DNA from: an uncultured Clostridia bacterium
GTDB lineage: Bacteria; Bacillota; Clostridia; TANB77; CAG-508
NCBI GenBank assembly: GCA_944390335.1
Contig: CALXQA010000004.1
Span: 1-33,381, forward strand
DNA: 33,381 nucleotides
Direction: 5' to 3'
Part shown: positions 16,421 through 23,767 of the stretch, piece by piece
Layout: every line of letters begins with the position of its first letter
Position numbering within the stretch: the first letter of the stretch is position 1
Notes under the pieces: generated by a model
The model's database searches: none
What the model saw: only the letters and a program-made list of their open reading frames with translations
What the model was told of the DNA's origin: nothing
Position numbers and translations under genes: made by a program

Positions 16421-17989
16421 TTATTGTTGTCTAAACCATTCATTAAAATTATAATATAAATTAAAACTGTTAGGTATAAAGTTTCCTCCTACATTTGCAT
16501 TTAATAGTAATGTTCCTTTATTTCTATATAATCCAATATATGGTACATCATCATTTACTATTTTTTGTATTTCTTTATAATTATCTAATGAATTTAATTT
16601 TGATTTTACATCTGGATTATTATAGTTTGATATATTTCCATCACCATAAAAATATGATAAATCTGGATTTATAGAATTAGTTATTCCTGTTAATATCATC
16701 TGATAATCTTTTTCTTCTAAATACTGATAATACCTTTCTGTAGTAACTTCAACTATATTTAACGTTATACCTATTTCTCCTAATTGCCTTTTTATTTCAT
16801 TTGCAACATTTACTCTTAACTCTACATCTTTACTAACTACCAATGACAATGTAAGCCTTCTTACATGTCCATCTATAGTTTTTTGCCATCTATTATTTTT
16901 AAATATCCATCCTGCCTGCTCCAATGTAGTTTTTGCCTTTTCTTTATCAGCTTGTAATTCTCCTTCACTTGAATACAAGTATGTACCATAATCAAGTGGT
17001 GAGTTTGATACATAATATGAATTTGAAAATACATTAGATACTAATATGCTTTTATCAATTGCCATATTTAGTGCTTGTCTTACTGCTTTATCACTAAGGA
17101 TTATATCTTCCATATTTATGCTTATAAAGTCATATTCTCTTCCTTTGTATTCTTTTTTATTATATCCCATTGTTCCAATATGCTCTGAAAAGTTTGTACT
17201 TAATGTATTTATTATGTCAATATTACCTAATTTAAAACTATTATATATTTCACCCATTGTTCCATATTTTTTTATTGTAATAGACTCAGCTTTTGGTGTT
17301 TTATCTTTTATATGCCTCCATTTGTCATTTCTAGTAAGTAATATAGTAGCATCATCAATACTAGCTATTTTATACATTCCTGTTCCTATAGGTATTTTGT
17401 TTGTACTTGCAAAGTCTTCATTTATATAGTACATACTTGGAAGTATTGGAAATGTTAAGTTATATTCAAAATATAATACAGGCTTTGATAGTATTATTCT
17501 TACTGTATCTGCATCTGGGGTCTCTACAGTTTGTATATCTTTTACATTTGCAAAATATGCAGTATTCCTTTCTTTTAGTCTATCTATTGTAAATGCTACA
17601 TCTTTTGCAATTAAAGAACTACCATCTTGCCATTTTATTGATGTATCTAATTTTATTTCATATGTTAAGTCATCTTTTTTCTCACATGATGTAGCTAAAC
17701 ATTGCTCTAATTTATAATCAGATGTTATGTTAAACAATGGTTCAAATATTATTTTATCTATATTTATGATTTCTTTATTATTAGTAAGTATTGGATTCAT
17801 TGTATCATAATTAGATATTCCCATTGTTAATGTATCTAATATTTTTATAGAATTTTGTGATACACTGTTTTCATCTTCTTTTATTTCTTGACCACTTATA
17901 TTTTGAGTATATAAAATATAAATAGTTCCTATTATTAAAAGAATTATAAATATTATGAAAATGTATTTAAATATATTGTTATTTTTCAT
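16421..17989 (-). CDS. Membrane-anchored peptide-binding protein of ABC family 5 (SBP_bac_5)
   Basis: The 522-aa protein is an extracellular solute-binding protein of the oligopeptide/nickel class. A hydrophobic helix at about 8-27 serves as an uncleaved anchor or signal; no lipobox Cys follows, unlike most Gram-positive binding proteins. The family core includes CEKKDDLTYEIKLDTSIKWQDGSSLIAKDVAFTIDRLKE (about 105-143) and KAVRQALNMAIDKSILV (about 298-314). No permease or ATPase gene is nearby. In this spot beside recA it may supply an unlinked Opp transporter or act in sensing. GAGAAG precedes the ATG. Confidence 0.85.
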   Translation of the reverse strand: MKNNNIFKYIFIIFIILLIIGTIYILYTQNISGQEIKEDENSVSQNSIKILDTLTMGISNYDTMNPILTNNKEIINIDKIIFEPLFNITSDYKLEQCLATSCEKKDDLTYEIKLDTSIKWQDGSSLIAKDVAFTIDRLKERNTAYFANVKDIQTVETPDADTVRIILSKPVLYFEYNLTFPILPSMYYINEDFASTNKIPIGTGMYKIASIDDATILLTRNDKWRHIKDKTPKAESITIKKYGTMGEIYNSFKLGNIDIINTLSTNFSEHIGTMGYNKKEYKGREYDFISINMEDIILSDKAVRQALNMAIDKSILVSNVFSNSYYVSNSPLDYGTYLYSSEGELQADKEKAKTTLEQAGWIFKNNRWQKTIDGHVRRLTLSLVVSKDVELRVNVANEIKRQLGEIGITLNIVEVTTERYYQYLEEKDYQMILTGITNSINPDLSYFYGDGNISNYNNPDVKSKLNSLDNYKEIQKIVNDDVPYIGLYRNKGTLLLNANVGGNFIPNSFNLYYNFNEWFRQQ

Positions 17990-18053
17990 ATGCTTCTCCT
18001 CAAAATTTCTTTAGTTATAATATATTAAAATTGCATTTTTTTCAATAGTTTTA

Positions 18054-18086
18054 GAGAAAAATAGGCATGTATTTTTACTACATGCC
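18054..18086 (-). terminator. Intrinsic terminator of spoVS
   Basis: GGCATGTA (18064-18071) pairs with TACATGCC (18079-18086) across a 7-nt loop. On the minus strand it is followed by TATTTTTCTC. It lies about 25 nt after the spoVS stop, so the peptide-binding protein gene needs its own promoter. Confidence 0.8.
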
Positions 18087-18111
18087 CCCTTATATTTTTA
18101 TTAAACTCTAT

Positions 18112-18372
18112 TTATCTTGACTCTACTATAAGTCTTATCCCTGTCCTATCCTCACCTTCTACTTCTACCTCTGCAAATGCTGGTATACATACTAGGTCCA
18201 CTCCAGTTGGAGCAACAAAACCTCTTGCTATAGCTACTGCCTTTACAGCTTGATTTAATGCTCCTGCTCCAATTGCTTGCATTTCTGCTTTTCTTGTTTC
18301 TTTTACCATCCCAGCTATTGCTCCTGCTACTGAGTTTGGATTTGATTTTGATGAAATTTTTAAGACTTCCAT
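18112..18372 (-). CDS. spoVS: Stage V sporulation protein S
   Basis: SpoVS is an 86-aa Alba-like protein, highly conserved among spore formers, that affects septation and coat assembly in Bacillus. The sequence is almost canonical: MEVLKISSKSNPNSVAGAIAG at the start, VRxxGxxx-like EMQAIGAGALNQAVKAVAIARGFVAPTGVDLVCIPAFAEVEVEGEDRTGIRLIVE to the end. GGGAGG precedes the ATG. The rny-ymdB-spoVS order seen here matches B. subtilis, apart from the toxin-antitoxin cassette between rny and ymdB. Confidence 0.97.
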   Translation of the reverse strand: MEVLKISSKSNPNSVAGAIAGMVKETRKAEMQAIGAGALNQAVKAVAIARGFVAPTGVDLVCIPAFAEVEVEGEDRTGIRLIVESR

Positions 18373-18511
18373 TTTTTCCTCCCTTATTTTAATTTTTTGT
18401 TTGTTTGTAATTACAAGTATAGTTATATATCTTTTTTAAATGAAAGTCTAGTCTTTTTAGTAATTTTTTCCAAGTTTTCATCGACATTTTATAACATTTT
18501 ATGGTAATTTA

Positions 18512-19285
18512 TTACACATCTATCCTATATATATCAATAGTTCGATTTTTTTCGACATCTATTTCAAATATTACACCATTTAAAATACACTTTCCTTCTG
18601 CTAATTTATATCTTTCAGGAAGTGAAGTTACAAACCTTTTTAAAGACGTATCTATATCCATACCAATAACTGATTTTTCAGGCCCAGTCATTCCTATATC
18701 AGTAATATATCCTGTTCCTTTTTCTAATATTTTTTCATCTGCTGTTTGTACATGAGTATGAGTTCCAAAAATTGCGGTTATTCTTCCATCTACATAATAT
18801 CCCATTGCAATTTTTTCAGCTGTTGCCTCTGCATGAAAATCCAGTATTTTAATATTAACATTTTCCTTGTCTAGATTTTCTATAACTTCATCAATTTTAG
18901 TAAAAGGATTTTCTGACAATACAGGCATATCAGTTCTTCCTATTAAATTAATAACACCTATTTTTATTCCATTTTTTTCTACAATAGTATATCCATGTCC
19001 TGGTACACCTTTAGAATAATTAGCAGGTCTTATTATTTTAGGATTAGTTATAAATGAGAAAATATCTTTTTTTCCCCAAGTATGATTTCCCATAGTAATT
19101 ACATCAATATTCATTTTATTTAATTCTTGAAATATTTTATTTGTTATTCCCATTCCACCTGCTACATTTTCACTATTAACTATTGTCAAATCAATATTTT
19201 CTGCTTCTTGGAGATTCCTTAAATTCTTTTTTAACTTTTCTAATCCATTTTCACCTACTAAATCACCTACTGCTAATACTTTCAA
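18512..19285 (-). CDS. ymdB: YmdB-family metallophosphoesterase
   Basis: The 257-aa protein is a calcineurin-like phosphoesterase of the YmdB family; the B. subtilis enzyme hydrolyses 2',3'-cAMP and influences biofilm and motility decisions. The metal ligands are Asp8 (GDLVGENG), Glu39 and Asn40 (NSENVAGG), Asn67 and His68 (MGNHTWG), a His in DFHAEATAEK, and the final GTHTHVQTAD pair. The start codon is TTG, chosen because AAGGAGGAG lies 6 nt upstream and the MKVLAVGD start is the family start. It is separated from spoVS by 139 bp and from toxN by 98 bp. Confidence 0.95.
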   Translation of the reverse strand: MKVLAVGDLVGENGLEKLKKNLRNLQEAENIDLTIVNSENVAGGMGITNKIFQELNKMNIDVITMGNHTWGKKDIFSFITNPKIIRPANYSKGVPGHGYTIVEKNGIKIGVINLIGRTDMPVLSENPFTKIDEVIENLDKENVNIKILDFHAEATAEKIAMGYYVDGRITAIFGTHTHVQTADEKILEKGTGYITDIGMTGPEKSVIGMDIDTSLKRFVTSLPERYKLAEGKCILNGVIFEIDVEKNRTIDIYRIDV

Positions 19286-19329
19286 TTTTCTCCTCCTTAA
19301 AACTTACTATCATCTTTTAGCATTATATA

Positions 19330-19364
19330 ATAAAAAGTAGATAATTTCAACTTTATTATCTACT
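19330..19364 (-). terminator. Intrinsic terminator of toxN
   Basis: AGTAGATAAT (19336-19345) pairs perfectly with ATTATCTACT (19355-19364) across a 9-nt loop, and on the minus strand the hairpin is followed by TTTTATTATA. It separates the toxin-antitoxin unit from ymdB. Confidence 0.8.
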
Positions 19365-19383
19365 GCTTATTTTAATTTTTTGT

Positions 19384-19890
19384 TTACTTATTAAATTTAT
19401 ATTTTATACTTTTTTCTTCTAATAATTTAAAATTACAAGCTATTGTTTTAAGAAAATTCTTACTATTTTTTGTTACAGCTATATACATTTTATTAGCTCT
19501 TTTATATATTTCTTCTTTATTAGAATTTATATATCTGTATTCTGATGATATTAAATCTTTATATTTTTTATCTTGCTTATGATATTCCAATACATGTGTC
19601 ACTTTTATATTGCTAGGAACTGGTATCATAGCTGAAAATTTAATAATTGCTAATGGATTATTTTTCCTATCATATACCAAGAAAAAACTAGGGTTATTTT
19701 TATATTTTCTATAATGTTCTTTATATGAATATAATGGTACAAAGTATTGATAATTTTTAATTTTTAATACAATTCCTAAATATGGCCTACTATGTCCAAT
19801 TTCATCTTTATTATAACTTACATGATTTTCAAATTCACTTAAATAATTAATATAATTTTTATCTACTGTATAAAATAATAATTCTTCCAT
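19384..19890 (-). CDS. Type III toxin, ToxN/AbiQ-family endoribonuclease
   Basis: The 168-aa protein matches the ToxN/AbiQ/CptN family in length and order of motifs. It has the start FYTVDKNYINYLSEFENHV, RPYLGIVLKI and YFVPLYSYKEHY (Ser55 lies where the family has the active-site Thr-Ser of PLTS), then LAIIKFSAMIPVP. Family members are kinetically slow, sequence-specific endoribonucleases held in check by a small repeated RNA. That RNA is visible directly upstream. AGAGGAAG stands 3-5 nt before the ATG. Replacement of the family Thr before Ser55 by Tyr54 is a feature to check. The gene ends at its own terminator. Confidence 0.85.
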   Translation of the reverse strand: MEELLFYTVDKNYINYLSEFENHVSYNKDEIGHSRPYLGIVLKIKNYQYFVPLYSYKEHYRKYKNNPSFFLVYDRKNNPLAIIKFSAMIPVPSNIKVTHVLEYHKQDKKYKDLISSEYRYINSNKEEIYKRANKMYIAVTKNSKNFLKTIACNFKLLEEKSIKYKFNK

Positions 19891-19904
19891 TCTTCCTCTT
19901 TTCG

Positions 19905-19947
19905 ATAAAACATAATATGGGAGTACATTTTCTTCAAATGTACCCCC
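19905..19947 (-). terminator. Attenuating terminator between antitoxin RNA and toxN
   Basis: In the minus-strand RNA GGGGGTACATTT (19936-19947) pairs with AAATGTACTCCC (19919-19930), 12 bp with one G-U pair and a 5-nt loop, followed by ATATTATGTTTTATC. Type III loci have such a leaky terminator between the antitoxin repeats and the toxin gene, keeping RNA in excess over toxin. Confidence 0.8.
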
Positions 19948-19950
19948 ACA

Positions 19951-20065
19951 ATTTAAAACTGCTTATTTATAAGGCTTAAGCATTACCTAATTTCAAATCA
20001 GTTCATTTATAAGGCTTGAACTTTACCTAATTTTAAGTCGTTCTCTTTTAGGTAAGAACTTCCTA
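19951..20065 (-). repeat. Three tandem antitoxin repeat units
   Basis: Units in transcript order are 20030-20065 (36 nt, most divergent), 19990-20029 (40 nt) and 19951-19989 (39 nt). The shared skeleton is TAGGTAA, a variable 5-nt arm, a loop, the complementary arm, and a T/A-rich tail ending AAAT. The two downstream units are about 80 percent identical outside their stems. Confidence 0.8.
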
Positions 20066-20067
20066 TT

Positions 20068-20085
20068 AGTAATCAAATGATTACT
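20068..20085. repeat. 8-bp perfect inverted repeat at the 5' end of the antitoxin RNA
   Basis: AGTAATCA and TGATTACT are separated by 2 nt, close after the expected transcription start. It could be a protective 5' hairpin, a DNA-binding site for regulation, or the remnant of a fourth repeat unit. Confidence 0.6.
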
Positions 20086-20099
20086 CTTTTAGTATATTA

Positions 20100-20129
20100 A
20101 TTATACTACGTTTTTATTCATTATGTCAA
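20100..20129 (-). promoter_or_regulatory. Strong promoter of the antitoxin RNA and toxN
   Basis: On the minus strand a perfect TTGACA (20124-20129) and a perfect TATAAT (20100-20105) are 18 bp apart. Transcription should start near 20093, just before the antitoxin repeats. Confidence 0.8.
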
Positions 20130-20169
20130 TAAGATTTTTAAATTTTTTAGTGTCAAGATTGAAAATATA

Positions 20170-20356
20170 GTTACTATTCACAGTCTAATTTAAAAAACTG
20201 TATTTTCTTGAGGGTTTTAGCTAGTTGGATTTTATTAACATAAATGAGAAAAAATATTAAAAAATTTTATTTTATGTTAATATTTCTAAAATTTAAAATT
20301 GCTACAATCGTTGAAATTACTTAATTTATATTTATAAAACGGCTGTGAATAGTAAC
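20170..20356. mobile_element. MITE-like 187-bp element with 14-bp terminal inverted repeats
   Basis: GTTACTATTCACAG (20170-20183) and its exact complement CTGTGAATAGTAAC (20343-20356) flank a non-coding AT-rich segment. Inside is a second perfect 12-bp inverted repeat, TATTAACATAAA (20233-20244) with TTTATGTTAATA (20271-20282). There is no transposase and no clear target-site duplication. It lies between the rny terminator and the antitoxin promoter. A miniature inverted-repeat transposable element is the best reading; a long structured 3' RNA or another regulatory element is possible. Confidence 0.55.
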
Positions 20357-20362
20357 AAGATA

Positions 20363-20400
20363 TAAAATTAAAGAGACAACCATTTTTTATGGTCATCTCT
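20363..20400 (-). terminator. Intrinsic terminator of rny
   Basis: In minus-strand RNA AGAGATGACCAT (20389-20400) pairs with ATGGTTGTCTCT (20372-20383) over 12 bp including two G-U pairs, followed by TTAATTTTATA. It starts 6 nt after the rny stop. Confidence 0.8.
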
Positions 20401-20405
20401 TATTT

Positions 20406-21947
20406 TTATTTTGCATAATCAATTACTCTTTTCTCTCTAATCATATTTATTTTTATCTGTCCTGGATAATCCATTTCATTTTCAACTTTTTGAGCAATAT
20501 TTCTTGCCATTAAAGTCATTTCATCATCTGAAATTCTATCTGGCTTAACGATTATCCTTATTTCTCTTCCTGCTTGTATAGCATATGATTTTTCTACTCC
20601 TTCAAATGAATCTGCAATTGATTCAAGTTGCTCTAATCTTTTTATATAAGCATCTAATGTTTCTCTTCTTGCTCCTGGTCTTGATGCAGATACTGCATCT
20701 GCTGCTTGAATTAAATATGCTTCTGGAGTTTGAGGTTCTACATCACCATGATGTGCCTCTACTGCATTTATGACTCTTGGGTCTTCTTTATATTTCTTTA
20801 AAATTTCTACACCAATTTCTACATGTGTTCCTTCCATATCATGGTCTAGTGCTTTACCTATATCATGCAAAAGTCCTGCTCTTCTTGCAAGCTTAGTATC
20901 TAATCCTAATTCATCAGCCATAATTCTGGCTAAGTTTGAAACTTCAATTGAATGGTTTAATACATTTTGTCCATAACTTGTCCTATATTTTAATTTTCCA
21001 AGCAATTTTATAATATCTGGATGAAGGTTCATAACTCCTGTTTCCATTGCCGCTCTTTCTCCTTCCTCCTTTATAGTTTTTGAAACTTCCTCTTTTGCCT
21101 TTTCAACCATTTCTTCTATTTTTGCTGGATGTATTCTTCCATCATCAATTAATTTTTGAAGTGCTAGCCTTGCAACTTCTCTTCTTAAAGGGTCAAAACC
21201 AGAAATTACTACTGCTTCTGGAGTATCATCAATTATAAAGTCAACTCCTGTAAGTGTTTCTAATGCTTTAATGTTTCTTCCTTCTCTACCAATTATTCTT
21301 CCTTTCATATCATCATTTGGAAGAGCTACTATTGATACTGTAGATTCTGATGTATGGTCTGCTGCACATTTTTGTATAGCATATGTGATTACATTTTTAG
21401 CTGTATTTTCTGCTTTTTCCTTTATATCATCTTCCATTGCCTTAATTCTTTCTACTTTTTCAGCTGTTAACTTTTCATCAACTTTTGCAAGCAATTTTGC
21501 TTTTGCTTCTTCTATTGATAATCTAGCTATTCTTTCTAGTTCATCAAGTTGTGCATCTTTTAATTTTTGAACTTCATTTTTTTCATTTTCGATTTCATCT
21601 TCTTTTTTGGCAATCTGCTTTTCTCTTTGCTCAGCTGAGTAAATCTTTTTTTCTAAGTTTTCTTCCTTTTGCATTAATCTTTTTTCTTGTAATTGAATAT
21701 CACTTCTTCTTTCTCTAATCTCTTCTTCAAGCTCATTTCTACTATTTATTATCTGCTCTTTAGCTTTAACAATTTCTTCTTTCTTTGCATTTTCTGCTTC
21801 TTTTTGAGCATTCTCTAATATTCTCTGAGATTCTTTTTCCGCACTTCCAATCCTAGATTCAGCGGTCTTTTTTCTTATAACATATCCTATTAAAAGACCT
21901 ACTATTATTGAGACTAGAAAAATAGTGATATAAATTGCTATTTGCAT
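20406..21947 (-). CDS. rny: Ribonuclease Y
   Basis: RNase Y is the membrane-bound endoribonuclease that initiates decay of many mRNAs in Firmicutes. I start at [11 protein letters not shown] (513 aa) because GAGGTG lies about 6 nt upstream; the GTG 9 nt earlier overlaps that site. The order is an N-terminal membrane helix (about 3-23), a long coiled coil (about 30-180), a KH domain with [15 protein letters not shown] (about 214-228) and an HD domain with [10 protein letters not shown] and HHGDVEP. All HD metal ligands appear present. In B. subtilis ymdB follows directly; here a toxin-antitoxin cassette and an inverted-repeat element intervene. Confidence 0.97.
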   Translation of the reverse strand: MQIAIYITIFLVSIIVGLLIGYVIRKKTAESRIGSAEKESQRILENAQKEAENAKKEEIVKAKEQIINSRNELEEEIRERRSDIQLQEKRLMQKEENLEKKIYSAEQREKQIAKKEDEIENEKNEVQKLKDAQLDELERIARLSIEEAKAKLLAKVDEKLTAEKVERIKAMEDDIKEKAENTAKNVITYAIQKCAADHTSESTVSIVALPNDDMKGRIIGREGRNIKALETLTGVDFIIDDTPEAVVISGFDPLRREVARLALQKLIDDGRIHPAKIEEMVEKAKEEVSKTIKEEGERAAMETGVMNLHPDIIKLLGKLKYRTSYGQNVLNHSIEVSNLARIMADELGLDTKLARRAGLLHDIGKALDHDMEGTHVEIGVEILKKYKEDPRVINAVEAHHGDVEPQTPEAYLIQAADAVSASRPGARRETLDAYIKRLEQLESIADSFEGVEKSYAIQAGREIRIIVKPDRISDDEMTLMARNIAQKVENEMDYPGQIKINMIREKRVIDYAK

Positions 21948-22054
21948 ATTATACACCTCTTTCTATTAAATTTTCAATGTTCAAATATATATAATCTATA
22001 AATATATTCTACCTATATTATTTTATTATTATTATGTGAATATGTCAATAGGAA

Positions 22055-22099
22055 AAGAAAAAATATAAAAGGAAGAATTTTTTATCTATCCTTCCTTTT
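22055..22099 (-). terminator. Intrinsic terminator of the xerD-like gene
   Basis: In minus-strand RNA AAAAGGAAGGAT (22088-22099) pairs with ATTCTTCCTTTT (22067-22078) across a 9-nt loop, with one G-U pair, followed by ATATTTTTTC. It begins close after the stop at 22108. Confidence 0.75.
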
Positions 22100-22107
22100 T
22101 TATTATA

Positions 22108-22989
22108 TTATGCCCTTGGATGAGCCTTTTTATATATATCTTTTATTCCAGAATCTTGAAATTGTGCATATACTTGTGTTGATGAAATATCTGAATGTCC
22201 TAACATTGCTTGAATTGATTTTAAATCTGCTCCATTTTGTAAAAGATGTGTCGCAAATGAATGTCTTAATACATGTGGTGTGATATCTTTTTCTATATGT
22301 GCTTGTTCTTTATAGTATTTTACTATTTTCCAAAATCCTTGTCTTGTTAGTCTTGAACCATTTACATTTACAAATAGTGCTTTATTTCCTTCATCTTTTA
22401 TAAGTATTGGTCTTGCTTTTTCTACATATTCTTTTAATGCACTTTCTGCTAGTGCTCCTAATGGTATTATTCTAGATTTCTTACCATTTGAACATGTAAC
22501 TGTATCTTCATTAAAGTTTACATCATCTATATTTAAATCAATTATTTCTGTAACTTTCATTCCAGTTGCATATGCAAATTCTAACATTGCCTTGTCTCTA
22601 GTTCCTTTTAAATCTACATCTTTTGGTTGGTCAAGTAATAATTCTACTTCTTCTGAAGATAGTACACTTGGTGCTTTTTTTTCTATTTTAGGAGATTGTA
22701 TTGCGGTTGTTGGATCATTCTTTGCTTTTTTTGTTCTTAATAAAAATTGATAAAATGATCTAATTGATGCTAAACTTCTTGATGCTGTAGAAGTCTTTTT
22801 TCCCTCTTTTTGTAATTCTTTAAGATAATCTTTTATATCTTCTTCTTTTGCTTTTGCATAATTTATATTGTTGTCATTTACATAATCTCTAAATTGCATA
22901 ATATCTCTTTTATATGATTGAAGAGTATTATCTGACAATTTTTTGTCATTTTGTAAGAATTCTAAAAAAAGTTTAATCTGTTTATCCAT
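22108..22989 (-). CDS. xerD: XerD-like tyrosine recombinase with Lys in place of the first catalytic Arg
   Basis: The 293-aa protein has the XerC/D layout: a SAM-like core-binding domain (about 1-90) and a catalytic domain (about 105-290). XerD normally resolves chromosome dimers at dif. Lys170/171, His239, Arg242, His265 and the nucleophile Tyr274 (TQVYAQF) line up with E. coli XerD. The first catalytic arginine, in the motif ATGLRVSE, is Lys145 here (ATGMKVTE). That residue normally contacts the scissile phosphate, so activity may be altered; I recall but cannot confirm similar Lys variants in some Clostridia. AGGGGAG precedes the ATG. It stands between rny and spoIIM. Confidence 0.88.
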   Translation of the reverse strand: MDKQIKLFLEFLQNDKKLSDNTLQSYKRDIMQFRDYVNDNNINYAKAKEEDIKDYLKELQKEGKKTSTASRSLASIRSFYQFLLRTKKAKNDPTTAIQSPKIEKKAPSVLSSEEVELLLDQPKDVDLKGTRDKAMLEFAYATGMKVTEIIDLNIDDVNFNEDTVTCSNGKKSRIIPLGALAESALKEYVEKARPILIKDEGNKALFVNVNGSRLTRQGFWKIVKYYKEQAHIEKDITPHVLRHSFATHLLQNGADLKSIQAMLGHSDISSTQVYAQFQDSGIKDIYKKAHPRA

Positions 22990-23086
22990 TTTTGCTCCCC
23001 TGTTCTTTTAAATTTTTTATTCTTTACTTAAACTTATTATGTTATATCAAATTATTTGCAAAAAGTAAAGACTTTTTTTAATTGTT

Positions 23087-23710
23087 TTATAAATATTTTA
23101 CTATACTTACTAATATATTACTACTTATATATGTTTCTATAAGCGATGCTATTAGTAATACCACTAGTATTAAAGCTGATAATATTGTATGTCTTATAAT
23201 TTCAAGCTTAATGTTTTCTTTTCTTCTATCTTTTATTATTGATTTATATAAATTTATCCCACTTGTTGCTAGTAAAAGCATACTTGGTATAAATATAATA
23301 TTATGAAGTAACATTGATGATAGTACAAACATAATGCCTTTTCCTGTACCTAATGCTGCTACTACTGATGATATTGTATATCCTACTGCAAATCCTTTAT
23401 ACCCTATACCTGCATATACTACAGGTATTCCTATTACTGTTGAACTCATAAACCATAATATTAATACAATAAAAAAGTTATTTCCAAATGATGTTTTTAG
23501 TAAATTTAAATAATCTAATTTTTTTCCATCTTTTAGTTCTTGAATAAATGTTCCTATATAACTTGATATTTCATTTTTTACATCTTGTGTAGATGTATTT
23601 ACTACTATTATTCCTATTATTAGTCCTAACAAGAATATAACTACAAGAATTATATATGTTTTTATATTTCTAGATACATGCTCTTCTACTGCACTTTTTA
23701 TGTTCTTCAT
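23087..23710 (-). CDS. spoIIM: Stage II sporulation protein M
   Basis: SpoIIM is a polytopic membrane protein that, with SpoIID and SpoIIP, forms the peptidoglycan-remodelling complex that drives forespore engulfment. The 207-aa chain has the typical length and five or so hydrophobic segments: about 18-36, 73-95, 98-120, 125-147 and 175-198. The family segment NNFFIVLILWFMSSTVIGIPVVYAGIGYKGFAVGYTI lies in the middle, followed by GTGKGIMFVLSSMLLHNIIFIPSMLLLATSG. AGGAGGAG precedes the ATG. It lies 57 bp downstream of the endonuclease Q gene and may share its transcript. Confidence 0.94.
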   Translation of the reverse strand: MKNIKSAVEEHVSRNIKTYIILVVIFLLGLIIGIIVVNTSTQDVKNEISSYIGTFIQELKDGKKLDYLNLLKTSFGNNFFIVLILWFMSSTVIGIPVVYAGIGYKGFAVGYTISSVVAALGTGKGIMFVLSSMLLHNIIFIPSMLLLATSGINLYKSIIKDRRKENIKLEIIRHTILSALILVVLLIASLIETYISSNILVSIVKYL

Positions 23711-23767
23711 AATTCTCCTCCTAATACATAATATCTATTCAATAAGAGAAGAATTAGAACTTATTTT

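Larger units (their letters stand above)
19948..20093 (-). ncRNA. Type III antitoxin RNA (ToxI-like) with three repeats
   Basis: This is the predicted transcript between the consensus promoter at 20100-20129 and the terminator at 19905-19947. It holds three tandem units, 36, 40 and 39 nt, each starting TAGG and ending AAAT. The repeats B and C share the loop AAGCCTTATAAAT; the first is more divergent. Each can form a 5-bp stem: GTTCT/AGAAC, AGTTC/GAACT and TGCTT/AAGCA. Sequence changes on one side are matched on the other, which is direct evidence of RNA structure. By analogy with ToxI, ToxN would cut the precursor into single units that bind and inhibit it. The identity as antitoxin rests on position and layout. 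Confidence 0.8.

Noticed and set aside
19951-20065. Tandem 36-40 nt repeats as a CRISPR array
   Set aside because: The units are directly adjacent with no unique spacers, differ from each other, and form a promoter-repeat-terminator-toxN layout. No cas genes are near.
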